Source: Secundilactobacillus mixtipabuli (GTDB taxonomy: Bacteria > Bacillota > Bacilli > Lactobacillales > Lactobacillaceae). From it: DNA of 64,000 bases. A program made the position numbers and the translations under genes. Within the stretch, counting starts at the first letter, position 1, and each line of letters starts with the position of its first letter. Below the pieces are notes generated by a model. That model was not told where the DNA came from. It worked only from the letters and a program-made list of their open reading frames with translations, and ran no database searches. The stretch lies in assembly GCF_002217925.1 (NCBI RefSeq), contig NZ_BCMF01000003.1, forward strand, positions 213,336 to 277,335, given 5' to 3'. Positions 63,064 through 64,000 of this stretch are shown here, piece by piece.

Positions 63064-63104
63064 CAAAAGGCATCGCTATCCAGAGAGGTAGCGGTGCCTT
63101 TTTA
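63064..63104 (+). terminator. Intrinsic terminator of the metE-metF transcript
   Basis: Arms AAAAGGCATCGCTATC and GGTAGCGGTGCCTTTTT lie downstream of the repeat pair. Confidence 0.85.
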
Positions 63105-63126
63105 GTGGTGAACTTGTCAGCGTCAA

Positions 63127-63154
63127 TTGATTCGCACTAATTTTGTTGTATAAT
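63127..63154 (+). promoter_or_regulatory. Sigma-A promoter of the sugar acetyltransferase gene
   Basis: TTGATT (63127-63132) and TATAAT (63149-63154) with a 16-base spacer, 35 bases before the start codon. Confidence 0.75.
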
Positions 63155-63188
63155 ATTGGTACGTATAAATTAAGTGAGGAGTTCACTG

Positions 63189-63839
63189 ATGACTAAGAAT
63201 ATTGAATTAGAACATATGCTGAATGGTGAATTGTACCACCAAACACCTGAATTACTGGAAATTCGGATGAAGACACGAGACTTATTGTTTGAGTATAACC
63301 ACTTAAACTACCGTGATCTACCAAGCCGCAAACGGATTTTAAAAGAGATGTTTGGCAAAGTAGGTCAAGAGTATTTCATTGAATTACCTTTCCATACTGA
63401 TTATGGCTTTAACGTTAAAATTGGCGAGAATTTTTTTGCTAATAATAATTTGACGTTACTTGATCCGGCAACTATTGAAATCGGCGACAACGTTTTGATT
63501 GCGCCTAATGTCGGTATCTATACTGCTGGTCATGCGTTAGACCCAGCATTGCGGGTTCAGGCGCACGCTGAATATGCGATTCCAGTCAAGATTGGTAATA
63601 ACGTTTGGATCGGTGCCGGTGTAACGGTCTGCCCAGGCGTGACGATTGGTGATAACAGCGTGATTGGTGCGGGTGCGGTTGTGACCAAGTCGATTCCTAG
63701 CAACTCACTGGCGTATGGTAATCCGGCACACGTAGTACGGCAGCTTGATGAGCGCGATAAGCAATACTACTTTAAGCAGCGGGAAGTCACACGGGAGTAC
63801 CTGGATATGCTTAAAAAAGATGAGGCAGTTCATAAATAG
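63189..63839 (+). CDS. Maltose/galactoside O-acetyltransferase family protein
   Basis: The protein has 216 residues. An N-terminal Mac domain (MLNGELYHQTPELLEIR region 10-60) precedes the left-handed beta helix of hexapeptide repeats (about 75-185). It contains the catalytic His in YTAGHALDP and repeats such as VKIGNNVWIGAGVTVCPGVTIGDNS (region 137-161). It moves acetyl from acetyl-CoA to a sugar, as a trimer. The start is ATG 63189 with GAGGAG upstream; the frame is open to GTG 63174 within the ribosome site. The substrate is unknown. Confidence 0.88.
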   Translation: MTKNIELEHMLNGELYHQTPELLEIRMKTRDLLFEYNHLNYRDLPSRKRILKEMFGKVGQEYFIELPFHTDYGFNVKIGENFFANNNLTLLDPATIEIGDNVLIAPNVGIYTAGHALDPALRVQAHAEYAIPVKIGNNVWIGAGVTVCPGVTIGDNSVIGAGAVVTKSIPSNSLAYGNPAHVVRQLDERDKQYYFKQREVTREYLDMLKKDEAVHK

Positions 63840-63857
63840 TTAAAATGGATTTGTTTG

Positions 63858-63889
63858 CATCGTCATTTCAAGGATGACGATGTTTTTTT
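63858..63889 (+). terminator. Intrinsic terminator of the acetyltransferase gene
   Basis: Arms CATCGTCAT and ATGACGATG are followed by seven T. The 110 bases from here to the window end show no gene. Confidence 0.88.
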
Positions 63890-64000
63890 CTACCATAAGT
63901 CAAGTATGAAGCGACTTACGAGATGAATTTATTTTGATAATGTATCGAAAATAGCGCACACTAAATAAGCCTTAAGCTTGTCTGATTTTTTGGATAATGG

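Overview
The window looks like a low-to-medium GC chromosome segment from the family Lactobacillaceae. This rests on LPxTG surface proteins with a KxYKxGKxW-type signal peptide, a PepI-type proline iminopeptidase, a GlnH-GlnP fusion, the MerR/MFS/DUF4811 cluster, the PadR/DUF1700/DUF4097 cluster, strong AGGAGG ribosome sites and four T-box leaders. The genus cannot be settled by eye. No tRNA, rRNA, CRISPR array, transposase or prophage gene was found.

Layout. 1-7.7 kb: housekeeping genes, namely a TenA C-terminus, GNAT, HAD phosphatase, OsmC, a LysM-3D wall protein, two VIT metal transporters behind a PerR/Fur-like box, NADH oxidase and a lone EAL protein. 7.9-10 kb: a choice-of-anchor A surface protein. 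10-29.4 kb: amino acid and peptide metabolism, namely two permeases, CorA, a frameshifted PanE-like reductase behind a T-box read as valine, prephenate dehydratase, GlnPQ, an aminotransferase, an FAH-type hydratase and a PepI-OppA pair (both behind T-boxes read as isoleucine), C39 peptidase, amidase and Usp. 29.7-35.2 kb: an Rgg-like regulator divergent from argCJBD. 35.2-40.6 kb: an FMN split-barrel protein, the PadR envelope cluster and the MerR-controlled exporter. 40.9-52.8 kb: two paralogous sortase-anchored proteins, the first broken by two in-frame stops, the second intact with 3385 residues, PDG repeats and five calcium-binding-type modules. These are followed by TetR and Mga-like regulators. 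55.3-58.3 kb: a TPP riboswitch ahead of an allantoinase-like amidohydrolase and an NCS1 permease. 59-62.8 kb: a methionine T-box, a 34-codon ORF, metE and metF. 63.2 kb: a sugar O-acetyltransferase.

How it fits together. Much of the window is run by RNA switches that sense supply. Val, Ile, Ile and Met T-boxes and a TPP riboswitch each sit behind a good sigma-A promoter with a 17-bp spacer and ahead of an intrinsic terminator. Amino acid starvation would raise peptide uptake and cleavage (PepI, OppA), keto-acid handling and methionine synthesis. Arginine synthesis and a basic amino acid antiporter carry candidate ArgR sites.

Most unusual features. (1) A family of about 120-nt palindromic elements starts within a few bases of stop codons and keeps an invariant GGAG/TGCA internal loop flanked by covarying stems. 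(2) The TPP riboswitch stands before genes that look like allantoin utilisation. (3) An Ile T-box is followed by an unannotated 43-codon ORF and a TATGTG tandem-repeat tract before a hydratase gene. (4) There are genuine-looking gene lesions in the PanE-like gene and in the smaller adhesin.
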